A stretch of DNA of 64,000 nucleotides from Drosophila miranda. Its lineage: Eukaryota; Arthropoda; Insecta; Diptera; Drosophilidae. Shown piece after piece: positions 11,701 through 22,100 of this stretch (position 1 is its first letter; every line of letters starts with the position of its first letter). Location: positions 28,476,913 through 28,540,912 of the forward strand of contig NC_046677.1 in NCBI RefSeq assembly GCF_003369915.1, in the 5' to 3' direction. A program made the translations under genes and the position numbers. The notes beneath the pieces are model-generated. The model was not told where the DNA came from. It worked only from the letters and a program-made list of their open reading frames with translations, and searched no databases.

Positions 11701-14680
11701 CAAAGGCGACCGGCCATGAGGAGTTCGGTGAGCAGTGGAGCCCTGGCCGGGACACAGAGCTGCCTGAAGAAGGTCTCACGCTTCGATACGAGCGAGAGCA
11801 GCCGGCGGGCCACTAGCATGAAGCAGCGGATGGGCAGGCCCAAGATCAGTGTGCGCTTCAATACGGTCTCACAGATCAAGTACACGCCCAGTGCCAAGAG
11901 GAACGCAAAGAACAACCATGAAGCTGAGGATGTGCCCGAATTGGAGGTGGGAAGCCTGCCCAGTGATTATGGAGAACGTAGCTTTGAGATGTACTTTGCG
12001 GAAAATGGGAACGCACCCGAGAATCTCGAGCATATGCAGAGCCTCAAGCTCTATACGAAGCCACAACTGCAGGCCGTTGTAGATGAGATCCAGCAGGAGC
12101 GTGAAAAGTATCGGAAGAACATGGACAATGCGGAGAGAAGCGGCGAGAGTGGCGGCGGCAACTCCACCAGCCATCAGTGCCAGAATATAGCCAAAAAGAT
12201 TGACATTATCGAGAAGCTCATAGCCATGGAGGAGCGCAAAATGGAGCAGATACGCCTGGCCACCGAGTCGCGGTTGCGTCCCTTCAACTGCAATTCCAAG
12301 GAGAAGGGCTACGTGAAGAGCCTTACCATGAATTTCGATATGCTGGCCCGGGGAGAGCCACCCGATGAGGATCTGGTCGAGGATCAGGCCTCGAGAGATG
12401 CCGATTTGTGTGCCTATGCGAGGAATATGCGCAGGAACTGCAGCCTGCCGGATGTCCTGGAGAGTGCGGATTTTGCCTACCATTTGGGTGGCAATGAAGT
12501 GGAACTGGCCAAAGAGGTCATTGCAGATGATGAACCAGGCAACAACCCCATGGATATCAATGATGAGGATGATGCGGATGATGATGATCATGCTTCGGAT
12601 GGTGTTTTTATGACGGAGCAAGGTTTGAGCCCCATTCCGTCTTGGTTGTTGTGTACTATAGAATCTCCTCTTGAGTTTCCACCCCACCCACCACTTTCAT
12701 ACTGTGCGACCACCCCTCTTTTTGCACCCGTTTATACTTAGTTTTTGTGTTCTTTTTTGACCCACCAACCCATTCGCCATTCGATGACTGAGCACTGGCA
12801 GATAACACCCCAAGCATGTGTGATCCAACCACTAATCGCTTGTCTACAACCCATTTTGCAGGTAATCCCAAAACGCTCAATCCCATGCCTATCGAGGAGT
12901 CATCAATACGCCGTGCCTGCTCGCTGAGTGACCTGCACATGGGCAACTTTGGCAAGCGTAAGAAGCCTCGAAATAATAGCAAAAGTACCCCAACACGATC
13001 TAATCTGTGATATTTTCCCTTTCTTTCCATATAACAGCAAGCAAATCGAATGGAACACCGCAAAAGCCTCAAGTCCAGCATCGCAATGGCAATGTAAACA
13101 GATCGGCCAGCAAACGCAACAGTCTGCAGGGAAAGACTGGACTGGGTGCCTCTTGCAACTCCATGAATGTCCTCAACCAGGGTGTAAGTAACGAGAATAA
13201 CGCATTAAAATATCATACCAATTGTGGTTTGGTTTTAACTTTACAGAGCGACTCGGAGCCCGAAGACAGCAATCGGTTGCGCAGTACCAGCAATGGCCAG
13301 GGACGTAGCAATGGACCCATTGGTAAGTCGTGAGATATACCCAAAAGCTAAGCAAAGAAATCTAATATGTATATTCTTTCGTTTTTCAGCTGCCAGTCGA
13401 CAGTATAGCAACAAGATCAACAATGTCAACAACAATCGTCGCAAGACGCCAAACTTTAGCAGTGGTTAGTACAGTTGTGTACAAAAACAATAAATGTATC
13501 AAAATTTAAGTAGAGGAAGGAGAGGCAGATTTAAGTGGGAAACGAAAACAGTATGAATACTATAAAATATTCAATGTTTTCTAAAGTAGTAAGAGTTGTT
13601 TACGCATTATTCAATGTGACTACTAGTACTGTAATGGACTACGGTAGAACTATCCAGAAGTAAACCAAGTGTGTGTGAAAGAAAATCTATAATTTCTTTC
13701 TTAAATCTATAATTTGTAAAGAAATTAGTTGCTTGTTCAAACGGTACAATGTTTGAAATTCGTGGCATTTGAATTTTATAACTTACATTAAGAGTAGAGA
13801 TATGATCAAAATGATGTTCATTTAAAGATGAATTCATCAACAGGTGTATGTACGTTAGAGGTAAATGTAGAGAGTACTCGGTTTGAGCAAGCATTATGAT
13901 GAAGGGCAAATTAAATGTTCTTAATTATTTTTCCTTACTTTTTTAAGGAATACAGAAAATTTTAATTGATTTACAAGCAAATACAATACACTTAACATAC
14001 ACAATAATCCTTTCAGCCACACCCATGCAGGATGATTCCAGCTCCGAGGAGACGCCCAATAGCACCGTCAACAACAAGCCCATAGTGCCGCCACGACCGC
14101 GTAACTTGGCCTTTGATCACAAGAGCAAACTGATCAACAACAGCAGTCCCGTCGCCAATGCCAACAAGCAAAGAAGTGGAGTGGCGACTGCAGAAGATTA
14201 TGAAGGAACAGATCGTAAGTAAATTTACATTTAAATATGAGATATGATATAACAAAGATATTCTTTCTCTTTTAGCTGAGGCCCAGGTCCACAATGTGAT
14301 CAATAAACTTTATACGACAACGCAGGCAGCCATGCAGCTGCATGCCAACTTGAAGAACACTCTGCTGCTGAAGGAACTGGAGAATGCATTGATCATGTCC
14401 AGGAATATGCTCAGCAGCATTCCCACAAATAGGTACAGTTATCAATAAAAATTAATCAAATATAAGTAGATAATATATTTTATGGTTTTCTCTTCCTTTT
14501 AGACAAACGGAAAAGACAAATAATGGGGGAGGAGTGGGATTGGGAGTTGGTGGGGGAACCAATTATGAGCAGCTGACAGCTGAGAATGGAGACTATCTGA
14601 TGATGGTCAATAACTGTGCCGATCTATTGAACAATTTACGCACGAAGCACAAACCCGATGACTGTGAGAATAACTCCTAG
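2709..14680 (+). CDS. Wdr62: Wdr62, WD40-repeat scaffold of the WDR62/MAPKBP1 family (5' partial, 17 exons)
   Basis: Exons by splice site and frame: 2709-2800, 4314-4557, 4883-5092, 5159-6304, 6369-7633, 7698-8014, 8101-8246, 8492-8536, 9754-9865, 10115-12622, 12862-12957, 13038-13183, 13247-13322, 13390-13464, 14017-14214, 14276-14432, 14503-14680 (TAG). Joined they give 7011 nt, or 2336 residues; the N-terminus is outside the window. Residues 1 to about 695 are tandem WD40 repeats closely matching human WDR62/MAPKBP1 ([42 protein letters not shown]). A long low-complexity tail follows, with proline-rich patches ([22 protein letters not shown]) and a helical segment near 2226-2277. At 10115 the acceptor is TTAG at 10111-10114; the nearby CAG at 10135-10137 would put a stop in frame. 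The family scaffolds JNK signalling and works at spindle poles and centrosomes; in flies it affects neuroblast division and brain growth. The family is certain; exon edges rest on consensus sites only. Confidence 0.93.
2801..4313 (+). other. Wdr62 intron of 1.5 kb
   Basis: It is bounded by GTAAGA at 2801 and TTTACAG ending at 4313, in phase 2. I see no gene in it; short frames on either strand show no family resemblance. Confidence 0.6.
4590..4812. promoter_or_regulatory. Cluster of CGATA / ATCGAT sites in a Wdr62 intron
   Basis: Within about 215 bases of the intron 4558-4882 I count six CGATA or TATCG words: 4595-4599, 4621-4625, 4682-4686, 4697-4701, 4708-4712 and 4802-4806, several inside ATCGAT. 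CGATA clusters are the known binding pattern of the Drosophila boundary factor BEAF-32, and TATCGATA-type sites bind DREF. Chance expectation for both strands is below one. The function is inference. Confidence 0.4.
8492..8536 (+). other. Wdr62: Wdr62 45-bp microexon
   Basis: A small exon has acceptor TTTAG before it and donor GTGAGC after it. It is in phase 0 on both sides and encodes [15 protein letters not shown]. It lies between the exon ending at 8246 and the exon starting at 9754. Being exactly 15 codons, it can be skipped without a frameshift, so it may be a cassette exon. Confidence 0.7.
9345..9350 (-). terminator. Pol III T-tract terminator of the tRNA-Gly
   Basis: Six consecutive T on the minus strand begin 8 bases after the tRNA 3' end, as expected for Pol III termination. 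Confidence 0.75.
9358..9428 (-). tRNA. tRNA-Gly (anticodon GCC)
   Basis: Read on the minus strand, this 71-base segment folds as a full cloverleaf. The acceptor stem GCATCGG pairs with CCGATGC and is followed by discriminator A. The D arm contains GGTTCAGTGG, the anticodon loop is CTGCCAC with anticodon GCC, and the T arm contains GGGTTCGATTCCC. There is no intron. A run of six T on the minus strand at 9345-9350 is a good Pol III terminator. It sits antisense inside the Wdr62 intron 8537-9753. Confidence 0.97.
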
Positions 14681-14977
14681 TGTGTAGAGCTTAGGCTAGA
14701 CTAATCGAAGGCAGTGCCCAAAAAAAAACTGCGCAGGAGATACAACTAACTAAAAGGATATTTATTTAACTAAACACTCTGGCAGAAGGCAAACAAACAA
14801 ACAACCAACCAACACACACAACAGACACAAACCAACCAAGCAACTAATTTGTAATTAATTAAAATTAATAACAATTAATTAATGTAATCTTTTGCTTAGT
14901 TATTAGATCCGTTGATAAGAATTCTGTTTCATTTTGTGCCCGTGTGCATTTCAATTTTAAACACTAATTTATATGGC

Positions 14978-14983
14978 AATAAA
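14978..14983 (+). promoter_or_regulatory. Candidate poly(A) signal of Wdr62
   Basis: An AATAAA hexamer lies 298 bases after the Wdr62 stop codon. It is the first canonical signal downstream; later AT-rich sequence up to about 15850 could hold a longer 3' UTR. Confidence 0.5.
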
Positions 14984-17497
14984 AGTCCGTTTAGCTTTGA
15001 ATTCAATTCTATAAATGTTAAGTTTAATAAGCAGTGTTTTTCGTATGTGTTAAGTGTTATTTGAGTTTAAGGCGAGAATGATATGGACCGGCGAATGATG
15101 ATGATCGTGATGATATATCGAATGTACTAATTGTTGTAAAGTGCGCTTACATTATGCCTTCTTTGTATATGATTTTGTATTTGTATTTGTATTCCAATCT
15201 TTGTTCTGTTGTTACCTTTCGATATTGTTTTTTTTTTGTGGGGCTTAGTCAAAATGTACAAGACAAGAACACACTATTATGCAAGTACTCGTATGAGATG
15301 ACGGAAGAGAATTTTGTGTCAAATTTTAATATTCCAAAATTTCAATTATCCATATATATATATACTATATATTGTATTGCCTACTCCAACATTATACTTA
15401 TGCCACACGATTATCAGAGTAATGCTTATGTGAATGAACTATCTACACCGATCCGAGTCGATGCTTTATTCGGATTGAAAACATTTAAGCAAGATTTCCA
15501 TTGAACGATTTCCCAGCACTTTGTTCTGTAATTATGCTGTAATAGTTAATTATTCGATTGTATTTACAACAATTATAACCCTACCTATAAATATATGCAT
15601 ATATATACGATACGAACTTGTATTAGTCCTAAAAGTTACATTACAATAATTTACAACTAAATGAAATGTATTAAATTTAACTTAAATTAGAACAAAACGA
15701 CACTTACGATTAATTATGCTATCTGCTAAACTCAAAAACTAAAACTAAAAACAAACAAAACAAAAAAAAAATATCAACACCAACTAATTCAAAACGAAAA
15801 TAATACATAATGCATAATTTTTGAAAACATTAAAAATTGCTTTTCTTCTTCTCCAACTCTCCCCTACTTCTCTCTTTTCCTTTCTCTTCTTAACCACTAA
15901 ACCTTTTGGCCCATTTCGACTTTGTGCTAAATTTTCTTTTCGATTTAGCAACCAAGTCGATTGGGCTTGAAAGGAGCCTTAACCCTGGAGAGACCTGGCC
16001 ATATGCAGCCGGCATATGGCTACTGGATCGACACGTAGCGTGTGTATATATCTTAGCATAGGATGGGTAGCGGCCAACACCAAAAATAATATCGAAGTAC
16101 ACATTTGATTAATACAACTAACTGTCAAGAATCGTGTATTGTTTTACATTTAAGAGCATTGAAATCCGAATAATAATAAAACATAATTCAACGTTTACCA
16201 GAAGAAAAACCAAAAAAAAAGAAGTATTCTTGTAGAATACTACAAGAAACGGAAAAGAAATTAGACATTCAAGATCCAAGCCGTTATGGGGAAACGTCTT
16301 CAGTATAAATACCATTCACTTTTTTCAGAAATTTTCCCTTCTGGCCGTTACCCACTAATATATGTGTACAGAAGTACCAGAACATCCCAATCAAAAGGCA
16401 AACCTTTCTTCAAAAGCATGGTCTCCATATGTGAGCTCCTTTAGAAGACCCAATTATATTTGAATTAAAATTACCTTCACAAAACGTCTGGGTCCTGGGC
16501 AATCAGGATCCATTAAAGCTATCAAAGAGATGACCGGCCCAGCAGGTGATGAAATCGACACGCTCCACATGTATGTGTGTGAGACTCAATCGACTGCCGG
16601 CCTGTGCCCGCTCTAAACTTTTCACGGATGGATTAGGCCACCCGTCCCCACCCCATAGAATGGGTGGGATTTGTGTGTGTACACCCACCCTGAGAATGGA
16701 TGGGTGAATGGGTGGGTGGGTGAGGGTCACAATGTGAGCAAGCCAAAGTGCCCTGCGTGGTTGTTCAGTTCAGCGTTGAACCCGGAGACCAGGCGTCCGC
16801 CATTTGCCATTGATACTTTTGCCAGCCGTTGGGCTTCAATTAACTTGTGTCAATATTGAGCCAGCCTAACAACTTGGCCAATATGTGGGGGTGGGTAGGG
16901 CAAGAGACACGAGCGGAAAAGGAATATGGGAAAACTGTACTGCATGCTCTACTTGCTAACTCAATCAGACTGGTTGGCCATGTTCAATGTTGGGTCGATG
17001 ACTGCCAACTCCCAACCTCCCCATCGACCTCTGCTTTCCTCGCTCTCTCTATCCCTCTCACACTCTACCCATCAGTTTTGGTCTCTTTCTGGCATTTATG
17101 TTTATGAATAATTTATGGCAGCGCCCAATCATGAGGCGAGGGAAAAAGTTGTACACGAAATGTTTTCGATAAATGCCAGACAGACACGCCCTTGCCAACG
17201 AATGCCCGGCCCTTCCACTCCCTCTATTTATTGCGAAAGCCCTCTTGAACGGACACCGACGGTTCTTGTTTTGTACTCCGCTTAATAGAGATGGCCGTGG
17301 GAGTAAATTATTGATAGAAACTATGGCATTCCTTGTAAAATTTAATAATCTAAGGCAATTAGAATTGCAGTTAATAAGTTGGTAACGTTACTACAAAACT
17401 TTTACCGATTTAATAAAATGTTAAAACATTTATCCATCTGACAAACGGAATGCATATATAAAATAAATGTACGCCAACATAAAAGCAGAAACGCCAC
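14984..17497. other. Intergenic, Wdr62 3' side
   Basis: AT-rich to about 15850, then mixed sequence with short GGGTG runs near 16690-16725. No coding exon, RNA gene or mobile element was recognised. Confidence 0.5.
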
Positions 17498-17824
17498 TCA
17501 AAAGACCACTTCGCAATCCGTCAAAGTGTAGAAAAATGACGACACACAAGCACTGCTGCCATGGGATTGATTATGGTTGTACCTTCTGGTCAGATACGCT
17601 GTGAGGATGGGTATCACTCCCAGCACAGCTCCAAGGGCGATGAGAACGTTCCGTTTATTGAACATTTTGTGCACCACCGGCGCAGTCAAAGCCAATCGAA
17701 TCTTGTGGCCGCAGTGACAGCATGGAAACTTGTTGACTATATCAAGTATTTCCATCGCTCGCTTCTTCTCGTTCTTTTTGAAGACCAGAGACAGATCATC
17801 CTTTATCTTTTGCACCTCGGCCAT
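17498..17824 (-). CDS. Small orphan single-pass membrane protein
   Basis: An uninterrupted 108-residue frame, with ATG at 17824 in the context AATCATGG and a TGA stop. I do not recognise the family. Visible features are a charged, likely helical N-terminus (residues 1-25, rich in K and E), a Cys/His patch CCHCGHK at 35-41, one hydrophobic segment at about 59-78 ending in Arg-Arg, and a short hydrophilic tail with two cysteines. Positive charge before and after the single segment leaves its topology open. Codon usage looks coding, with GC-rich third positions compared with the AT-rich flanks. It lies about 490 bases downstream of the Lifeguard-like gene on the same strand. The CxxC patch could bind a metal, but no partner is visible. 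Confidence that it is a gene is moderate; its function is unknown. Confidence 0.6.
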   Translation of the reverse strand: MAEVQKIKDDLSLVFKKNEKKRAMEILDIVNKFPCCHCGHKIRLALTAPVVHKMFNKRNVLIALGAVLGVIPILTAYLTRRYNHNQSHGSSACVSSFFYTLTDCEVVF

Positions 17825-18174
17825 GATTGAAGATTTTTTTAGTATTTGTTATTTTCTTTTTTTGTAAATACAGATCTTTAATGTTTCGGAAATGTATTGA
17901 CAATGTAGCAATGATTCAGGGAATTTGAGGGAAAACTCAGTACAGTAAAAATAATTTGATCGATCAAAAGACCGATTTATCAGAAGTAAAATGTCCTTGC
18001 GAAAAGAGTTTTGGTATGTGGGATGCTAAAGAATGCTATGCTTTCATAAAAAAATCTTCAACGTCCTGGTATTCATGTCTATTTATTCTTGTGTTTATAC
18101 ACGACTGGAAACAGCTAAAATATTTTACAATTTGCCGACCCTTGCCAGGGCTCACAACGTTCCCGCTGCTTCTT

Positions 18175-18180
18175 TTTATT
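18175..18180 (-). promoter_or_regulatory. Candidate poly(A) signal of the Lifeguard-like gene
   Basis: AATAAA on the minus strand, 137 bases after the stop codon. Confidence 0.4.
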
Positions 18181-18316
18181 TCTCTGCGTATCCTTCAAGT
18201 TTTCGCGTTGATAAAAGCTATTGAGTTTATAGACGATAGATAGTGTAATCCTTAATTTACATACATTTACAAATTTGCACTTAAAATTCAAATCAGCACA
18301 ATAAATAATCGTAATT

Positions 18317-19178
18317 TTACTCATCAAGTATGCCAAGTAACATGAGTATGTACATGAACAAGTGAATAATGTCAATGTAGATAGAGAGAGCAGCTAGTAT
18401 GTAGTCCTCCTCATCGTACTGGTTCTTATGTTTACCGCCAATCATCATCTGTATGTCCACCACCAGATACAGGGAGAACACCAATATTCCAAGGCTGCAG
18501 AATATAATGAGCAGCCAGAACGATCGGTAGAAGAACATAACAATACACATTACTACCATCACAAGCAAAATGATCATCAGATATGGACCACAGCCGGTGA
18601 AGTCGCAGGGAGCGAACCGAGCGAACAGGGCCAGAGCCACCACCAGGAGGGCCGTATAGCCAATGGCCATTAATACCTAATCATTTAGGAAATGGGACAT
18701 AGGGGAAATTTAGTGAATCACGCCCAAAGCGGATGGATGGCTCACCTGAGAGGGCAAATATTTCATTGATATAAAGGATATTATAATGGACTCCCCAGCG
18801 ACATATATCATGAGCAGGATATAATTAATCGGCTTCTTGCGGAAAAGGAAGGGGCAATAGCAACACATAATCAGAATTACAAATGTGGTGACGAGGGCCA
18901 CAATGACAATCCAAAAATTTCTGAACAGCCAACTTTTGGCGTCTTCATTAGTCACAAAGATTGCCAAAATTGCTGTCGTCGCAAGTAGCATAAACTGTGG
19001 TGCAGACAGACGAGGTTATCAAATGATGTCTCTTTTCATGCCGGATTGCCCGATGGCATCTTTAACTTACTGCCGTTATTAAACAGACTTTCATAATGAA
19101 ACTGCGCCTAGTCGATTTATCCTCGAACACATTTTCGTATGTCAAGTCATGGGTATTGTCCCGTGCGAAGCAAGGCAT
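18317..19178 (-). CDS. Lifeguard/TMBIM (Bax inhibitor-1 superfamily) membrane protein
   Basis: Three exons on the minus strand: 19071-19178 (ATG at 19178), 18746-18994 and 18317-18676 (TAA), all in phase 0 with GTAAGT or GTGAGC donors; total 238 residues. Exon 1 gives a short cytosolic N-terminus ending in RRSFIMKV, the family's conserved lead into TM1. Six to seven hydrophobic segments follow, at about 33-52, 65-88, 91-110, 120-137, 146-163, 167-184 and a re-entrant one at 211-235. The two conserved acidic positions of the family appear in VVDIQMMIGG and YIDIIHLF. Family members act in ER, Golgi or plasma membrane as Ca2+-leak and anti-apoptotic modulators. It lacks the long Pro/Gly-rich N-terminus of GRINA/Nmda1-type members. 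I cannot assign it to a named fly paralogue; it could be a lineage-specific copy. Confidence 0.85.
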
Positions 19179-22100
19179 CTTTACTGTTGGATGTCGCCCT
19201 CTCTCCTTTTGTTTTTACTTTAATATTAATTTTTAGTTTGTTATTCTATTTGTGTTTTTGTGACGGCAAAAAAAAAGTTAACTTAATTTCGATCAGTACA
19301 GCCAGCGAATACTAGAATGGAGAATAGAGAACGCTCTCAGAGAACAGGTTGCATCTTCGAATAAGTACACTTTCTATACTTTTGGGCAATCTTATTATTG
19401 ATAGGGTCTTAAACTTTATGCAGACCCTTTCTTTTGCTAGTACCAGCAATATGAACAATCTGTCGAAACAATCTTTAGGTCATAACATCTTTAGTATTAA
19501 ATCATTCGGACAAAATTGATAAAGATTGGGCAAATATATTACTAGTATACAGCTGACATATCAAAAATCAATCGTCAGACTGTCCAAGAGCTGTAGTTCA
19601 ATATGTTTCTTCATATTTCAGACAATTATGATCAAAATCGTATGGCCTAATCATAATTCTTCTCAAGGAATCATGAATCTACAAGAGTATCTGAAGCTTG
19701 TGACGCTTGTTTGCTATAATCAAAGAATTTCTCTCAGTGCTTCAAAACTGTAAGACAGCAACTGGCTAGAACATCTCTAGCCACAGCCACAACTTGAAAG
19801 CACATGAAACTAATTAATAGAAAGTCGGTGCTACGGATTTTGCCACGTAATGAGGGACGCCTCAATGCCCGGCAATATGCTTTATGCCGCTGGGGAGGTG
19901 CTTGAGGGGGAGGGAAGGCAGAGCCTTTGGGCTAGATAAAGGGCATGCAAACCACTCGGATATTCAGCATATTCATAACTTGTCAGGCAGCACAAACTGG
20001 CAGCGGGGCGGGCGCTCTTTTTTTGTCCTCAGGTGTGAATAAGCGTGTAAGAAGTTGACATAAAGCCGCCAACGGGCGACTGACGACTGTCGGCCCAGGA
20101 CGTATATAAGCGACAGGCGACAAGCGAGAAGCGACAATGGCAACAACAGGAAGGAGGAGAGCGCTCTGAAGCTGCATTGGAAGCCGCTGAACCGCACTAA
20201 TTGAGCCGCGTTACGTCGAGTTGAATGCATTTCAATGTGTTGCCAAGCATCATGCAGATCCCATCATATATTGTCATCATTTTGTATCTTCTCACCTCGG
20301 TCCATAATGGGCCCGAGCCCTGGGAAATCGAGCAACTGCTCTGCACATAACCGAACTGACCCGAGACCTGAGACCCCCATCAGCTGCACTTGCTACATTC
20401 TGATTTGGATTGCTATTATATTTGACAATATGTTCAACAATACATAGGATGGAATAAGAGTGGTCAGAGTGGTAGAGCAAAACGACAGATATTGATATTA
20501 TATTGGGTTGTATGGCACGTTTCCTTCTTTGATAAGATTCCACTATACTTAATATACTTAGCTCACACAAAAATCACTTGAAAGTATGAGAAGTTTAGCT
20601 AGCATATTTCTTTCAACAGAAAAGTAAAGTGCATACCTTTCATTATGGAGCGGAAATTGTTTTTATCTAGTCATTTTTTGATAAATCGCTTATTAGAAAG
20701 GGATTCCAAATATAAAGTATTCTAAAAGTAAAAGATCGTCAGAAAAACGACCCATAAAAGTCTTCCCCACAAACCCTTTCAGATATCCTTTAAGAACATT
20801 CTAAATCTCTAAAATACTAGACTATCCAAAGAAATCAGAAGAAAGATTAATGTAAAAGCACTCTTTTCCAAAGAACTCATCTTCACTTTTTAGTGTACAC
20901 AAATTTCTTGCAGTGTAATCTACACATCCTACCCATCCTTCACACACAAAAGAAACAGAATCCAAACTATAAGTACTCATACTCATATATAAAATGCCAT
21001 AATGCTCGCATCTTCAGCCCCCGTGGTTTCCTTTTTTTAATGGCAGCCAGCCATTGACATGAGAGACATGGGACATGGGATATGGGACTCATTCGAAGCG
21101 TAGGAGGATAAAGTCGTGTCATAGTTCAGAGAGCGCGAGCGCGGGGTCGACACCTCGACAATTAACGACACAATTACCGAACAGCGAAGGTTCTTCTCGT
21201 CGTCGGCTGTCAACAGCTCGGTCCACGGCTCGGCGTGGGTTAAGTGTTTTTGCCAGCGCATTGTCAGGAGGCAGGAACCAGAAGCAGAGAGTGATACACT
21301 TACATGGCCATTAAGATGGTGATGCCTCGTAATTGAAAGGAAAATGCAGCTTTAGCTTTTTAAGAAATTATAATCACAGCAGATTGCGCTCACAAGGAGA
21401 TGAACAGAGGCAGAGTACAGTGCAGTGCAGAGCCGAGAGCCGAGATACAAGATACAAAGCTGATAGGTCACAGCATTAAGCCAGACAATGCCCTGGCATC
21501 ATCGTCCTGTCCGTTCGCGGGAAGATCCCCTCACTTAAGGGCGTAATCATAACCGGAAGAGATTACGCTGCAATTCACGCTCGACTGCTGTGTCGATGCT
21601 TAGCGGGGAGTGAGACCCTCCAGCCATCCAACCATCCATCCTTCTCTGCATCCATCTAGACCCATTGTTCCCCGCTTTTGTAGGTGATAAGCGCAGTCGT
21701 TGTCTGCGAAATTTCATTTCTCCCCTCGCATTTCTGCTCCTGTGGTTGCTGCTAAACAATGGAATTGGATTATAATTTTTTTAGCTGTGCTGTGGGCGAG
21801 GTGCTCGAGTGCTCCGCTCAGACACATCTTCTTTTGCTCTATTTTGATTTTATTTTTTCCTGATTCCTCGATTCCTTGTTGCGTGCTTGAGTTGTTGAGG
21901 GCGTGGCCGCACCCTTGGAGCGATACAAATTATTGATATGCAAAAAAATACATCAGTTCGAAATAGTTATGGTCTGATTTTTGATGGCGCCTGGGGAAAT
22001 TGTTTATGGCGGGTAAACAGATTTTATGATATCTAAGAAAAGTCATAAATATGGTGGAACTAATCATACTTTTGGGGTAATTGGAGTTGTTGAGGGCGGA

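Noticed and set aside
15890..16102. 70-codon minus-strand frame downstream of Wdr62
   Set aside because: There is no family match or splice context; it is compatible with chance.
20097..20140. TATA-box gene start near 20105
   Set aside because: TATATAAG is present, but no open exon or initiator-supported gene follows on either side.
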